Shown: positions 54,171 through 63,046 of the stretch, piece by piece
Layout of the letters: every line of letters begins with the position of its first letter
How positions within the stretch are numbered: the stretch's first letter is position 1
Assembly (NCBI GenBank): GCA_017438745.1
Contig: JAFRUS010000107.1
Coordinates: 32,939-96,938, forward strand
Source: Oscillospiraceae bacterium
Lineage (GTDB): Bacteria > Bacillota > Clostridia > Oscillospirales > Ruminococcaceae
Length of the DNA stretch: 64,000 nt
Direction: 5' to 3'
The notes under the pieces: generated by a model
Databases searched by the model: none
What the model was told of the DNA's origin: nothing
Seen by the model: only the letters and a program-made list of their open reading frames with translations
Made by a program: the position numbers and the translations under genes

Positions 54171-55187
54171 TTATTTGTTGATTTCTTTCTTGATCTGGTT
54201 AATTTCTTCAATACTAAGGCCAGAGTATAATGATATCTGATCATCCGTAACATTGTTTTCCAGCATATTTTTTATCATAATAATCTGAGTTTCTTTAATA
54301 CCCTCATCTTTACCTTCAAGTTTGCCTTCAAGTCTGCCTTCAAGTTTGCCTTCAGCACGACTATCCCTTAATGCTTTGTAAATATCGAACCCTTCGATAG
54401 GTTCATCGACCATATACTGCATAACACGCTCCGCCTCCTTCTCATTAACAAATTTCTTCCGCTTCTTTGATCTGGTAACAACAGCACGGAAGGTTTCTAC
54501 CATCCATCTTCGTATATAACGATAATCTTCAAAGCTGATAATACCATCTTCAAGCGGTTTCCTCAGTATTTTCAGATTATCTTTAATTTCATCAAGTATC
54601 TGCTTCTCATCCTCTTCGGTATGTTTTTTCAGAAGAGTTTTTTCATATCTCAGCGGATAAAAAGGCATCATTGGATACATGTAATTATCGATCATATCTT
54701 TGAATGAATAATCATCAAGATAAACCGCCCTGGCACTGTAAGTAAATGTTTGATTTTCAGGGCTGACGAGTCTTACTGACAATTCATTAACTACATTACG
54801 TCCTTTTCTCAGATAGAACACAACCGGATTCGGAAGTGTTAATTCAATCATTTCGTATTCTTTAATATTACGAGCATGCAACTTTGATCCTCGTGTGCCG
54901 TAATCAAAGACTCTGACAGCCATTTCCGAATCTTCATACGACTGTAATTCTATAAGAAACATCTCATTAGCGATGCAGACATAGTAGTCGCAGCGATTCT
55001 GCTTTATATTTTCATCATATGTCTCTGTTGCAAGTCTTAAAACTTTTGATTTCAGACTAAGATCCCTGTTGAAGATCCTGTTAATGAAAATTATCAGATT
55101 TTCGTCCTTCATTTCGTCCAGCGCACTTTTCGCTATCCCATCATAGCTATAAACTGCGTTAGGCTTAATAATACTGTTATTACTCAT
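54171..55187 (-). CDS. Rpn-family PD-(D/E)XK nuclease (transposase-related)
   Basis: 338 aa. The nuclease core is RCDYYVCIANEMFLIELQSYEDSEMAVRV (D...ELQ, the Rpn form of D-ExK) around residues 66-92. A helical domain follows, then a low-complexity stretch EGKLEGRLEGKLEGKDEG (about 285-302) and a C-terminal helix pair. Rpn proteins promote RecA-independent recombination and some act in phage defence. The EG-repeat is prone to length change. Sits between boundary repeats 6 and 7. Confidence 0.85.
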   Translation of the reverse strand: MSNNSIIKPNAVYSYDGIAKSALDEMKDENLIIFINRIFNRDLSLKSKVLRLATETYDENIKQNRCDYYVCIANEMFLIELQSYEDSEMAVRVFDYGTRGSKLHARNIKEYEMIELTLPNPVVFYLRKGRNVVNELSVRLVSPENQTFTYSARAVYLDDYSFKDMIDNYMYPMMPFYPLRYEKTLLKKHTEEDEKQILDEIKDNLKILRKPLEDGIISFEDYRYIRRWMVETFRAVVTRSKKRKKFVNEKEAERVMQYMVDEPIEGFDIYKALRDSRAEGKLEGRLEGKLEGKDEGIKETQIIMIKNMLENNVTDDQISLYSGLSIEEINQIKKEINK

Positions 55188-55407
55188 AATTACCTCCTGA
55201 TGGAATTTAATAGTTTTTTACTATCTATATTCTACCATGAGATACATTGCAAGTAAATACACGTAATAAACAAATATTCCATTGTCATTTCATTACAATG
55301 TCAGAAGATTACATAAATTTGATTTGTTTTCTAAACTGATTATAACACAAATGAAGGCTGAATTCAATAATTATTCATAGGCAAATCAACGTATTATAAA
55401 TACTTCT

Positions 55408-55591
55408 CCATAACGCATCAACCACGCCTTAAGTACGATAACCTTCGCATACGAATAAAAAGCAAAAGCAGGCAATGAGGGGGATGGTGAAGGAAAGAGA
55501 GTGCAGAGAGAAAACCTTAGGCAGGGGGAGAAATGCCGCGCTTTTACTGCGGTTTTATTGTTCTCCCCCTGCATATGGTTGTCTCTTTGCA
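55408..55591 (-). repeat. defence-cassette boundary repeat, copy 7
   Basis: 184 bp in minus orientation. Last copy; beyond it the ordinary chromosome resumes with the clostripain gene. The extension shared with copy 6 runs to about 55690. Confidence 0.9.
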
Positions 55592-55634
55592 TCGCCGTAA
55601 CAAATGAAATTTGCAGCTCATCAGAATAAAAAAC

Positions 55635-55673
55635 GATCCCTGAAACCAGTACTTTCATACCGTTTCAGGGATC
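55635..55673 (-). terminator. terminator of the clostripain-family gene
   Basis: GATCCCTGAAA pairs with TTTCAGGGATC, with GTTTTTTATTC following on the minus strand. Confidence 0.75.
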
Positions 55674-55695
55674 TGATATCTGATTAAAAATTACA

Positions 55696-57876
55696 TCACG
55701 CTTCCTCGAAGTAAATATCGTCTCCGTCAATGGTGAACCATACCGGATCTGTCACGTCGAAGTCTCCGTAGATGTCGTTGATGACGAATGAGTAGAGGTA
55801 GTCTCCGTCATCAAGATAATCATAGAATATCTCAGAGTCTTTTTCGAAAACATATTCATCACCTTCGTAGTACTCGCCTTCGTCGTCATCCTCTGTAAGG
55901 CTGTAAATGCTGTACAGAGGAATGATCACATCACCCGGTTCCGGTATGTATCCGCTTCGGGATGCAAGACCGTTGTCACCTATGCCATCCCAGATGTCGA
56001 TGATCTTTATTCTGTCTTCGTTGTAGTAGTAGGCAAAACGAAGATTGGTTTCTTCTCCTTCAAACATCACAGGAGATGTGTAAATGTCGTATCCGTCGCA
56101 GTATTCCTGAAGATAGGATGCGAGTATCTGACCGTCATCGAGCATGAACCAGCAGCCGTCAAAACCGTCTTCAAATTCTCCGGTCTCATAGTCGCCGTAC
56201 ACCTGACCGGTGGTGCCGAGTTCAAGAACTTCCTCACGCTCGTCATCAAGCGCCATGTAAATTCCTGCTTCCACTGATTCAGTCTGTACAAGTGACTCCT
56301 CCGAAAGTCTGAACCAGTAGTTTCCGTCTTCACTGAATTCCGGATAAACATCATATCCGCAGCATCCGCCCTCACCTGAGGAATAATCGTCTGCGTAGTC
56401 CCATTCATCACAGTCGTCGTCAAAAAGATAGGAAAGCAGACCGTCAAGAAAAGTGTATCCGTCATCGCTCCAGTCATTTGAAAACAGATCGAGTATGCTC
56501 TGGTTGTCGTAGCCTTCCATGCCGTCATGGGCCGCACCGTAAGCTATCTTGTCAACCACACCGAGATAGTATGAACTCAGCGCAATGTCGCTGAAAATGC
56601 CAAGCTCCTCTGATCCGCTGACACTCAGAGGATAGTATACGGCAAGACCTCCGGCATCTTTGTGGTCACTTCCGTTTTTCCTGTATACGACCATATTTTC
56701 AAATGCATCAAGTGCTGCATCAGCGTTTTCTGACCAGTCTTTTCCTGCTTTTATAAGTCCGCTTAAATCGACCATATTGGTATAGCCGACGATGCGGTTG
56801 TTTCCGCCGAAATTATCGACTTTCTTTATCTTACGTGCAAACTCGGAAAACTCCGTAATATCATCTGTCAGAGTGTATATATCTTCTGCAAACCGGTCAA
56901 ATGCAGTTATGAATGCATCAGTCCTGCCAAGATCGATAACTGCCATAGTTGCTTCATCATCTGTCCAGTCATCCTCACAGGCGGAATAGTAACTGTCTGT
57001 GATCGCTTTTCCGAGTTCCTCGCCGTCACATTCCGGATGAGCCGCCATGTAATCGCCAAGTGCTTTATAGTCCCATCCGGTACCCGGTTCTGTTTCCTCT
57101 GATGCCACCATATACTTTGCGTGTGTTGACATTACTGCAGCGGTTTCCGCCGTTCCCATAAGACACGCGTCAAAGCCGATGAATTCAAAAGGCTCGGTCA
57201 TTTCATCGAAAATGCTGTAAAAAGCAGCATCGATCTCCTTGAGATAAAGGCCGTCATCGTCATGGTTTTCATCAAAGCAGACACCATTTATACTTCCGCT
57301 GCCATGATCCCAGAAGATAAATCCCATGTTCGCCGCCGGGTAGCTCTTTATTCCCCATTTTGCAAAATCAGTCAGCGTCGAACCGTCGCCCATGTTCACG
57401 TCATCACCGGCATAGACAAGCTCTCTTCTGCCGTCATGGATAAGATAGCGCTGGCACTGATCTTCATCAACATCATTTTCCCAGTAGTATGCACCGCCGG
57501 TCTGAACAACGAATTTTACATTTCCACCGGCCGATGACCTTTCCATTTCCTCAATGTCTGCCGAGGCCATGCCGCCATCCGATTCAAGATCAGAACCGCA
57601 CATGTACACAAACACCGTCCATGTACCTGCGTCCCCCATCGGTGTTTCCGTTTCTCTGACACTTCGGCTGATGCGAACGGGAGTGCCTGCGGCACCGGAA
57701 CCATTCGCCCCTGTGTCGTGTTTACCGCCGGACGATCCGTGGTCTTCCTTTTCATCCGATACCGAAGGGGTTTCCTCTTCCGTCATATCAGTCTCATCGT
57801 CGAGACATGAATACAGCGATGCCGTAACAGCAGCAAAAACAAAACATCCCGCAAGTATATTCTTTAATTTCCCCAT
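55696..57876 (-). CDS. clostripain-family (C11) cysteine protease, lipoprotein
   Basis: About 726 aa from the ATG at 57876, 8 bases after GGAGG; an ATG two codons earlier is too close to that site. Signal peptide with lipobox LYSC (about residue 24). After a Thr/Ser-rich linker the C11 domain begins at TWTVFVYMCGSDLES, with catalytic His in WDHGSGSI and Cys in GFDACLMG. The C-terminal 250 residues are an acidic, Tyr/Asp-rich domain. It is a secreted, surface-bound protease cleaving after Arg/Lys in known relatives; here the specificity is untested. Confidence 0.88.
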   Translation of the reverse strand: MGKLKNILAGCFVFAAVTASLYSCLDDETDMTEEETPSVSDEKEDHGSSGGKHDTGANGSGAAGTPVRISRSVRETETPMGDAGTWTVFVYMCGSDLESDGGMASADIEEMERSSAGGNVKFVVQTGGAYYWENDVDEDQCQRYLIHDGRRELVYAGDDVNMGDGSTLTDFAKWGIKSYPAANMGFIFWDHGSGSINGVCFDENHDDDGLYLKEIDAAFYSIFDEMTEPFEFIGFDACLMGTAETAAVMSTHAKYMVASEETEPGTGWDYKALGDYMAAHPECDGEELGKAITDSYYSACEDDWTDDEATMAVIDLGRTDAFITAFDRFAEDIYTLTDDITEFSEFARKIKKVDNFGGNNRIVGYTNMVDLSGLIKAGKDWSENADAALDAFENMVVYRKNGSDHKDAGGLAVYYPLSVSGSEELGIFSDIALSSYYLGVVDKIAYGAAHDGMEGYDNQSILDLFSNDWSDDGYTFLDGLLSYLFDDDCDEWDYADDYSSGEGGCCGYDVYPEFSEDGNYWFRLSEESLVQTESVEAGIYMALDDEREEVLELGTTGQVYGDYETGEFEDGFDGCWFMLDDGQILASYLQEYCDGYDIYTSPVMFEGEETNLRFAYYYNEDRIKIIDIWDGIGDNGLASRSGYIPEPGDVIIPLYSIYSLTEDDDEGEYYEGDEYVFEKDSEIFYDYLDDGDYLYSFVINDIYGDFDVTDPVWFTIDGDDIYFEEA

Positions 57877-58040
57877 GATCATAACCTCCGGTTTCAGGCA
57901 AACACTGAGGGGGGAATTTTCGTGGCTTCGCCCCGGACCCCCACACTGATTCAGAAATAAAACAGCGTTTTCCTAGTGCCGCAAATGTAATTCTATCTGA
58001 TATTTTAACATAATTATCATTTCAAATCAAGGTTTAAAAG

Positions 58041-58070
58041 TTGACGTACTCCATGACAATGTGTTACAAT
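58041..58070 (+). promoter_or_regulatory. promoter of the small membrane protein gene
   Basis: TTGACG (58041-58046), 18-bp spacer, TACAAT (58065-58070); start near 58077. Confidence 0.45.
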
Positions 58071-58091
58071 ATGAGTTGATAAACTATAAGG

Positions 58092-58148
58092 AAACGCTTA
58101 TTTATTCATAAACAAGCGTTGGGCACGGTGCGAATCACCGCATTTCCC
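58092..58148 (+). promoter_or_regulatory. structured 5' leader of the 58186 gene
   Basis: Two adjacent hairpins: AACGCTTATTTAT / ATAAACAAGCGTT (13 bp, one mismatch) and CGGTG / CACCG with a CGAAT loop, in the flank GGGCACGG...GCATTTCCCC. It lies between promoter and ribosome site. I cannot match it to a known riboswitch class. Confidence 0.4.
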
Positions 58149-58185
58149 CATCTTCCTTAACTCTGTACAGGAAAAGGAGAAAGTC

Positions 58186-58620
58186 ATGGAAACTGCTGTA
58201 ATTTATCTTTTGGCATATGCGCTGTATGCTTTGATATTAATATCACTGATTATTATGCTCGTGATTCTGGTATCAAAAATAAAAAAGCACAAAAAAATCG
58301 GAGCAAAAATATATACCGGCATGATCGCAGGAATGTTATCCGGAAGTATCATCACAGTCTGGATCTGCTCTCACAGATCATATCCAATGATCAATGACTG
58401 GGCGTTTCTGGGGAATGATATCAGCACTGTCGAACAGAAATACGAAAAGTTTGAACGATTCAACAAGAGAGAAGACGGATCCGGATATGCAGTCCTGATG
58501 ACGGAACAGATAACTGGCGAAGCAATGTATGATTCGAATGATTATTCCTGTTATAATATGGAGTTTGATCAGACCGGAAAGATCGTCAAAGTATACTGCT
58601 CAAGACCATTAGGCGGCTGA
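58186..58620 (+). CDS. small membrane protein of unknown function
   Basis: 144 aa with two N-terminal membrane helices (about residues 4-29 and 42-61) and a C-terminal extracytoplasmic or cytoplasmic domain (about 68-144) with TVEQKYEKFERFNKREDGSGY and a short beta-rich tail MEFDQTGKIVKVYCS. The tail resembles small secreted lipid-anchored domains that sense or bind other proteins, but no family is recognised. AAAGGAG-type site upstream. Ends in a strong terminator. Confidence 0.65.
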   Translation: METAVIYLLAYALYALILISLIIMLVILVSKIKKHKKIGAKIYTGMIAGMLSGSIITVWICSHRSYPMINDWAFLGNDISTVEQKYEKFERFNKREDGSGYAVLMTEQITGEAMYDSNDYSCYNMEFDQTGKIVKVYCSRPLGG

Positions 58621-58630
58621 AACGCTGCTT

Positions 58631-58666
58631 AAAAGGTCCCTGCAGGTATTGTGCAGAGACCTTTTT
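58631..58666 (+). terminator. intrinsic terminator of the 58186 gene
   Basis: AAAAGGTC(C)CTGCA / TGCAGAGACCTTTT hairpin with T-run. The same hairpin recurs at 62851 and 63721. A half REP-like palindrome (58672-58690) follows directly. Confidence 0.8.
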
Positions 58667-58806
58667 AATTATGCCGCAGGCACCTCCTTGCAGAACTTCT
58701 TTCTCCTTATAGGCAAAACGGACATCGCTATATTTAACAGCATACGAATCACCTGTAAATGCATTTTGCAAGCCGTTCTCCGCAGATTTACCCGGTACAG
58801 ATAACG

Positions 58807-58836
58807 AAAGGGGCTGTTTTTCAACAGTCCCTTTTT
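58807..58836. terminator. intrinsic terminator of the SGNH/adenylyltransferase gene
   Basis: AAAGGGGCTGTT / AACAGTCCCTTT hairpin with A-run and T-run on either side. Confidence 0.7.
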
Positions 58837-58871
58837 ATAAGCCTCTGTAACAGAAAACCTGCTGCAGGAGA

Positions 58872-60884
58872 TCAGTTATTTAACTCATTGATAAGGTAGT
58901 CGTAAGTAGTTTCAGGAACAAGTTCGCGTAATTCGTCATATTTCTTTTCCTTAAGGAAACGACGGACATCAGATGCAGATATAGGACGGTTGTTTAATTC
59001 CTTTCGCGGGATCTCGACAAGTTCAAGACCTACTTCCGGCAGTGCCTTTTTGTACTGTTCGTTGAGCTGTATTGTAACGCGGTCATTAGGTTCAGTTCCG
59101 ACAAAGCGCTTTTTTACTTTAAGAGCAGGCGCGATCTGATAGCTGAATGAGTAGATCTCATTAGAGAGATCAGCAACAGCGTCAGGCTTCTCCTCACGTT
59201 CAAAATAAGCAGCAAACATTGCACGAGTGCTGAAGAATTTACCGCCTCTGATGAGCTGAACATTGTCATACTTAGCAACAGCACGTCTTACCATTTCATA
59301 TCTGTCCTTATAAGTGAAATGAGGGTTCTCCTCAGGAGTTATAAGGATATATAAGTAATCTACCTGTTTGAGAGCTTCTTCGATAAGATAGATATGTCCT
59401 TTGGTTATAGGATTGCAGTTCATAAGAAGGAAGCCGGCATCTTCCGGTTTGCCTTCAGAGCATTCACGGAGATATTTTATATAGTCCTCCGTCTCTTCAA
59501 GAAAAGATCTGAGAACTTTCTTTACGAAGATCTGATGAACATTTACAGCTGCACCGAGGAAAGCCTTGTCATTATATTTTAATGAATCGCGCTGCATGAT
59601 TCCGTTTACATATTCAAAGAAAGCGTCGACAATAATTTTTTCGCTGTCGAATGAGAAATGAGCATCATCGGTAAAATGTGAAACTCTTGGAGTATTGAAC
59701 ATATCTTCGGAAATATCCATTATATTAATATTATTGGAATTACAGAGGCGCAGCAGTTTTCTGTGTGAAATGATCGGTTTATAAGTACAGCCGAATGCTT
59801 CAGCGATCTGCTGTTCCATCGGCGTCATATTTGGAGTTTCACACAAAACCGGAAAATATACAAATACTACAGAAGCACCTTTTTCAGTACAGTAACTCTG
59901 TATCTCCTTCATGAGCATGATTTTAAGGCGGATAGTGTCATCATCATCTTCACTGTCATCGCCTAAAAGGCCTTTTGAACGGAAGTCAAGGAAGTTGCCG
60001 AACCTTAATGTGGAACAGATTATAATATCATCGCTGCCAATGTCAAGAGCCTTTACCTGAGCAAGTACATTCTGTAAAGTATTGCCGATAGTACTGAAAT
60101 TCACTACTTCACAGTTCACTTGTTCGTCCATGAAGCGTTTCTGCAGCATACTTGGAATATTCAGTCTTGAAGCGATAGACGGGCTGAACGAGCGGCTGTC
60201 TCCGATAACGGTTACTTTCTTTTTCGGACTGCCTTCGACCGGAGTATAGGTTCCGCTTTCAATAAATCCGTCTAAAATGTTAGTAAAAGCGCATCTTTGA
60301 TTTTCGAGACAGAAATAAGTTTCTTTACTGATGTTATTAAAAGGATATCTGCCGTGTCTGAATCTTTCGATCTCTTCCGGAGTCATATACTTTCCGTTCA
60401 GTTCCTGCAAATGCTCCGGCCATGAACGAAGATACTCAATATTATTAATTACACGAAGCTTTCCGTCGATCACGACACTGTGAGGAATATCAAAGAAATG
60501 ATAGATCCTGCAGTCAATGCCAGCCTCTTCTGCCGCATTGATGACAATGTCTTCTTTAACCGGTATGTGATTTGAGATAATAACGATCTCAGTATCAGGT
60601 TCATTATCCTTTACCTGTTTAAGTTCTTTCAGGTCCAGATAATCAAATCTGTCCTTAAATCCCTTTTTCGCGTATTCCGGATTAGGCTTTGCAGCAGTAA
60701 TGGATTCATCGTAAATAAATCCGTTTAATTCAAGTCCGATCACTGAAAGTCCCTTTATGACCATAGAAATCTCAGGCGGGACAATAAACAGCGCAGCATA
60801 AGTCTTTACTTTTCTGGTTTTTTTTAGTTCGTACATTTCTGTAATGCAGTCAACAGTACCCGGTGCATGTTTTGGGTTTATCAT
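58872..60884 (-). CDS. three-domain protein: Rossmann-like, SGNH hydrolase-like and CitC-type adenylyltransferase
   Basis: 670 aa, cytoplasmic. Residues 1-190 have Rossmann-type strands (TEIVIISNHIPV). About 220-420 is an SGNH/GDSL-like fold with nucleophile in VIGDSRSFS (about 226) and SHFTDDAHFSF (about 406) providing Asp-His. About 485-665 is a nucleotidyltransferase of the citrate-lyase-ligase type: NCNPITKGHIYLIEEAL and ISASDVRRFLK, the usual nucleotide motifs. Combining an acyl-ester hydrolase fold with an adenylyltransferase suggests tailoring of a sugar or carrier, possibly for the cell surface. Pathway unknown; not in an operon. Confidence 0.72.
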   Translation of the reverse strand: MINPKHAPGTVDCITEMYELKKTRKVKTYAALFIVPPEISMVIKGLSVIGLELNGFIYDESITAAKPNPEYAKKGFKDRFDYLDLKELKQVKDNEPDTEIVIISNHIPVKEDIVINAAEEAGIDCRIYHFFDIPHSVVIDGKLRVINNIEYLRSWPEHLQELNGKYMTPEEIERFRHGRYPFNNISKETYFCLENQRCAFTNILDGFIESGTYTPVEGSPKKKVTVIGDSRSFSPSIASRLNIPSMLQKRFMDEQVNCEVVNFSTIGNTLQNVLAQVKALDIGSDDIIICSTLRFGNFLDFRSKGLLGDDSEDDDDTIRLKIMLMKEIQSYCTEKGASVVFVYFPVLCETPNMTPMEQQIAEAFGCTYKPIISHRKLLRLCNSNNINIMDISEDMFNTPRVSHFTDDAHFSFDSEKIIVDAFFEYVNGIMQRDSLKYNDKAFLGAAVNVHQIFVKKVLRSFLEETEDYIKYLRECSEGKPEDAGFLLMNCNPITKGHIYLIEEALKQVDYLYILITPEENPHFTYKDRYEMVRRAVAKYDNVQLIRGGKFFSTRAMFAAYFEREEKPDAVADLSNEIYSFSYQIAPALKVKKRFVGTEPNDRVTIQLNEQYKKALPEVGLELVEIPRKELNNRPISASDVRRFLKEKKYDELRELVPETTYDYLINELNN

Positions 60885-61161
60885 TGTTTTTTCCTCCTAA
60901 AATTCTGACTTACTACATTTTATTTTTTTCACTTCAGACCAGCAAAGTTTTACCGACGAAATAATACTTTCCGTCAGTCATCCTTTTAAAGTCCTCAATG
61001 ATGGACAGGCAGGTTTTTCTTTCTGGTAATATGTATCACTTAACATTCTTTAACTCGTCACATATATAGTATATCATATTTAAATGGAAATCGCAACTCA
61101 CTTATGTGAATATAACCCATATATCAATTTACCGCTTCATCGGTACGCCTGGTTATGGTTA

Positions 61162-61190
61162 TTGACATCACCTTGCAGATAGGATATAAT
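61162..61190 (+). promoter_or_regulatory. consensus promoter of the hydrolase-regulator operon
   Basis: TTGACA (61162-61167), 17-bp spacer, TATAAT (61185-61190). It explains most of the 419-bp gap 60885-61303, which also has a half REP-like fragment at 61137-61152. Confidence 0.7.
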
Positions 61191-61303
61191 GATAACGCAA
61201 CCAAACGCAACATAAAACATATTGTTTTGACAAGTTTGATTGGTGGATGCTTTCACATTGCCGTGTTATAATTTTCATAGAAACCATAAAGAGGAGGATT
61301 TCT

Positions 61304-62374
61304 ATGAAAATTATACTGAAAATACTGAAGATCACGGCAATAGTTATCATTTCACTGATAGTTATTCTGTTAGCCGCCTGCGGAATATATTTGCATAATA
61401 ATATGCACTGGTACGACAAATATCAAAAAGCACTTGATAAGGTCGGGGCTGAGGAAAAACAGTTTACTCTGTCAAACGGTAATATCATCAATTATGGTGA
61501 AGTCCAGAACGACAAGCCTGCGCTTCTTCTTATACACGGACAAATGAGTATATGGGAGGACTATGCGCTCGTAATGCCTGAACTTCGCAAAAACTGGCAT
61601 ATCTATGCAGTAGATGTATACGGACACGGCGAGTCGTCACATGATGAAAGCCTTTACTATATTGATGTGAACGGCGATGACATTATCACATTTATTGGTG
61701 AAGTCATCGGCGAGCCGACTGTTGTAGCTGGTCATTCAAACGGTGCGCTGACTGCTGCCTATATCGCAGCTTACGGCGGAGAAAATATCGCAGGTGCAGT
61801 GCTTGAAGATCCTCCTGTTTTCTCAACAGAGGGTGAAGGCTGGGAGCAGAGCTTTGCATATCTTGATACCTATAAAAATCTCCACGATTACAATAATTCA
61901 GATAAGACCGAGTGCTGGGAAGCAAATTATCTTCGTCACTGCTACTGGGGACAGCTTTTCATGAAAGACGCTATGCCGGGCATAGCAGACTATGCACAGA
62001 GCTATCACGAAAAGCACCCGGATGAGCCTGTGAAGATAAGTTTCCTGCCGTCGTCGATATGGTATGTATTCCAGTTTGCAAAAGAGTATGACTTTGCATA
62101 CGGAGAGCGTTTTTATGACCTGACCTGGAATCACGGACTTACCCATAAACAGATACTTTCCGACATTGATGTGCCATGTGTATATATCCATGCAAAGGAA
62201 AACATTGCTGAGGACGGGACATATCTCTGTGCGGCTTCCCGTGAACAGGCAGAACGTGCAGTATCGTATATCGGAGACAACTGCCGCCTTATCGAAACAA
62301 GCAACAGCGATCATGTTATCCACACCTCACACAAGGAAGATTATATCAATGCTGTTGATTCATTACTAAAATGA
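61304..62374 (+). CDS. membrane-anchored alpha/beta hydrolase
   Basis: 356 aa from ATG 61304 with GAGGAGG upstream. N-terminal membrane helix (IVIISLIVILLAACGIYL, residues about 11-30) that could also be a lipoprotein-like signal. Hydrolase body has oxyanion motif LIHGQMS, nucleophile elbow AGHSNGA and the late His in SNSDHVIHTS. Typical proline iminopeptidase/esterase layout. The adjacent regulator gene starts 9 bp after its stop, so they are co-transcribed. Confidence 0.85.
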   Translation: MKIILKILKITAIVIISLIVILLAACGIYLHNNMHWYDKYQKALDKVGAEEKQFTLSNGNIINYGEVQNDKPALLLIHGQMSIWEDYALVMPELRKNWHIYAVDVYGHGESSHDESLYYIDVNGDDIITFIGEVIGEPTVVAGHSNGALTAAYIAAYGGENIAGAVLEDPPVFSTEGEGWEQSFAYLDTYKNLHDYNNSDKTECWEANYLRHCYWGQLFMKDAMPGIADYAQSYHEKHPDEPVKISFLPSSIWYVFQFAKEYDFAYGERFYDLTWNHGLTHKQILSDIDVPCVYIHAKENIAEDGTYLCAASREQAERAVSYIGDNCRLIETSNSDHVIHTSHKEDYINAVDSLLK

Positions 62375-62383
62375 GGAAATATC

Positions 62384-62824
62384 ATGCTGAAAGAAAACCT
62401 TATTATGCTTCGCAATATCCACAGATTTTCACAGGAGGATATCGCCGAAAAGATCGGCATATCACGACAGGCTTACGCTAAGTGGGAGAAAGGTGCTACC
62501 GTTCCCGATATTGAAAAGTGTATGCGTCTCGCTGAAATCTACGGAGTGACCATAGACAGTCTTGTGAAGACAACTACGCTTGACGGGAAAGGTGTACTTC
62601 CACCGCCGCAGAAAGGTAAAAACATTTACGGTTCTGTATTGATAAACGAGCGCGGTCAGCTTGTTATCCCAAAAGAAGTCAGAGAGCAATTCGGGCTGAC
62701 AGGAGGTCAGAGGCTGATCGTTCTTACCGATGATAAGGAAGGGATAGCACTTGTTCCCGCGGAAATGTTTGAGAAGAAAATGCGGCAGGCAATGGAATAC
62801 GCTTCTGTAAAGACGGAAGAATAA
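62384..62824 (+). CDS. XRE-family regulator with C-terminal SpoVT/AbrB domain
   Basis: 146 aa. N-terminal helix-turn-helix (FSQEDIAEKIGISRQAYAKWEKG, about residues 15-36) and a C-terminal AbrB-type swapped-hairpin domain (VLINERGQLVIPKEVREQFGL, about 88-108). Two DNA-binding modules in one small protein is an uncommon pairing and suggests control of the upstream hydrolase gene. Terminator at 62851. Confidence 0.85.
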   Translation: MLKENLIMLRNIHRFSQEDIAEKIGISRQAYAKWEKGATVPDIEKCMRLAEIYGVTIDSLVKTTTLDGKGVLPPPQKGKNIYGSVLINERGQLVIPKEVREQFGLTGGQRLIVLTDDKEGIALVPAEMFEKKMRQAMEYASVKTEE

Positions 62825-62850
62825 AATACAGGATTTTTCTTTAATCAGTT

Positions 62851-62888
62851 AAAAGGTCCCTGCACGTATCGTGCAGAGACCTTTTTTT
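62851..62888 (+). terminator. intrinsic terminator of the hydrolase-regulator operon
   Basis: AAAAGGTCCCTGCACG / (C)GTGCAGAGACCTTTT hairpin followed by TTT. Start of a repeated unit (see copy C). Confidence 0.85.
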
Positions 62889-62892
62889 AATT

Positions 62893-63000
62893 GTGCCGCA
62901 GGCACCTCCTTTTCATCGGAACGCCTGCGGCGTGCTATTGAAAATCATGGCTGATTGTAGTATAATTTGTAATATAATCAATGTGAGGGACTACTCGCAT
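62893..63000 (+). repeat. REP-like element copy C with downstream promoter-like sequence
   Basis: GTGCCGCAGGCAC, CTTTTCATCGGAA, CGCCTGCGGCG and GCTATTGAAAATCA, then TATAATTTG (about 62959). Together with the terminator before it (62851) this makes a unit of about 150 bp repeated at 63721-63870. Confidence 0.7.
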
Positions 63001-63046
63001 AAACCAGAATTTATGGAGGAAATGATTAGAACGGGGCAACAGAATT

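Noticed and set aside
55386..55658. Frames crossing the boundary repeats as genes (also near 15920, 42318, 45004 and 52901)
   Set aside because: Their frames are not kept between copies, lack ribosome sites, and the sequence is better explained by a conserved stem structure.
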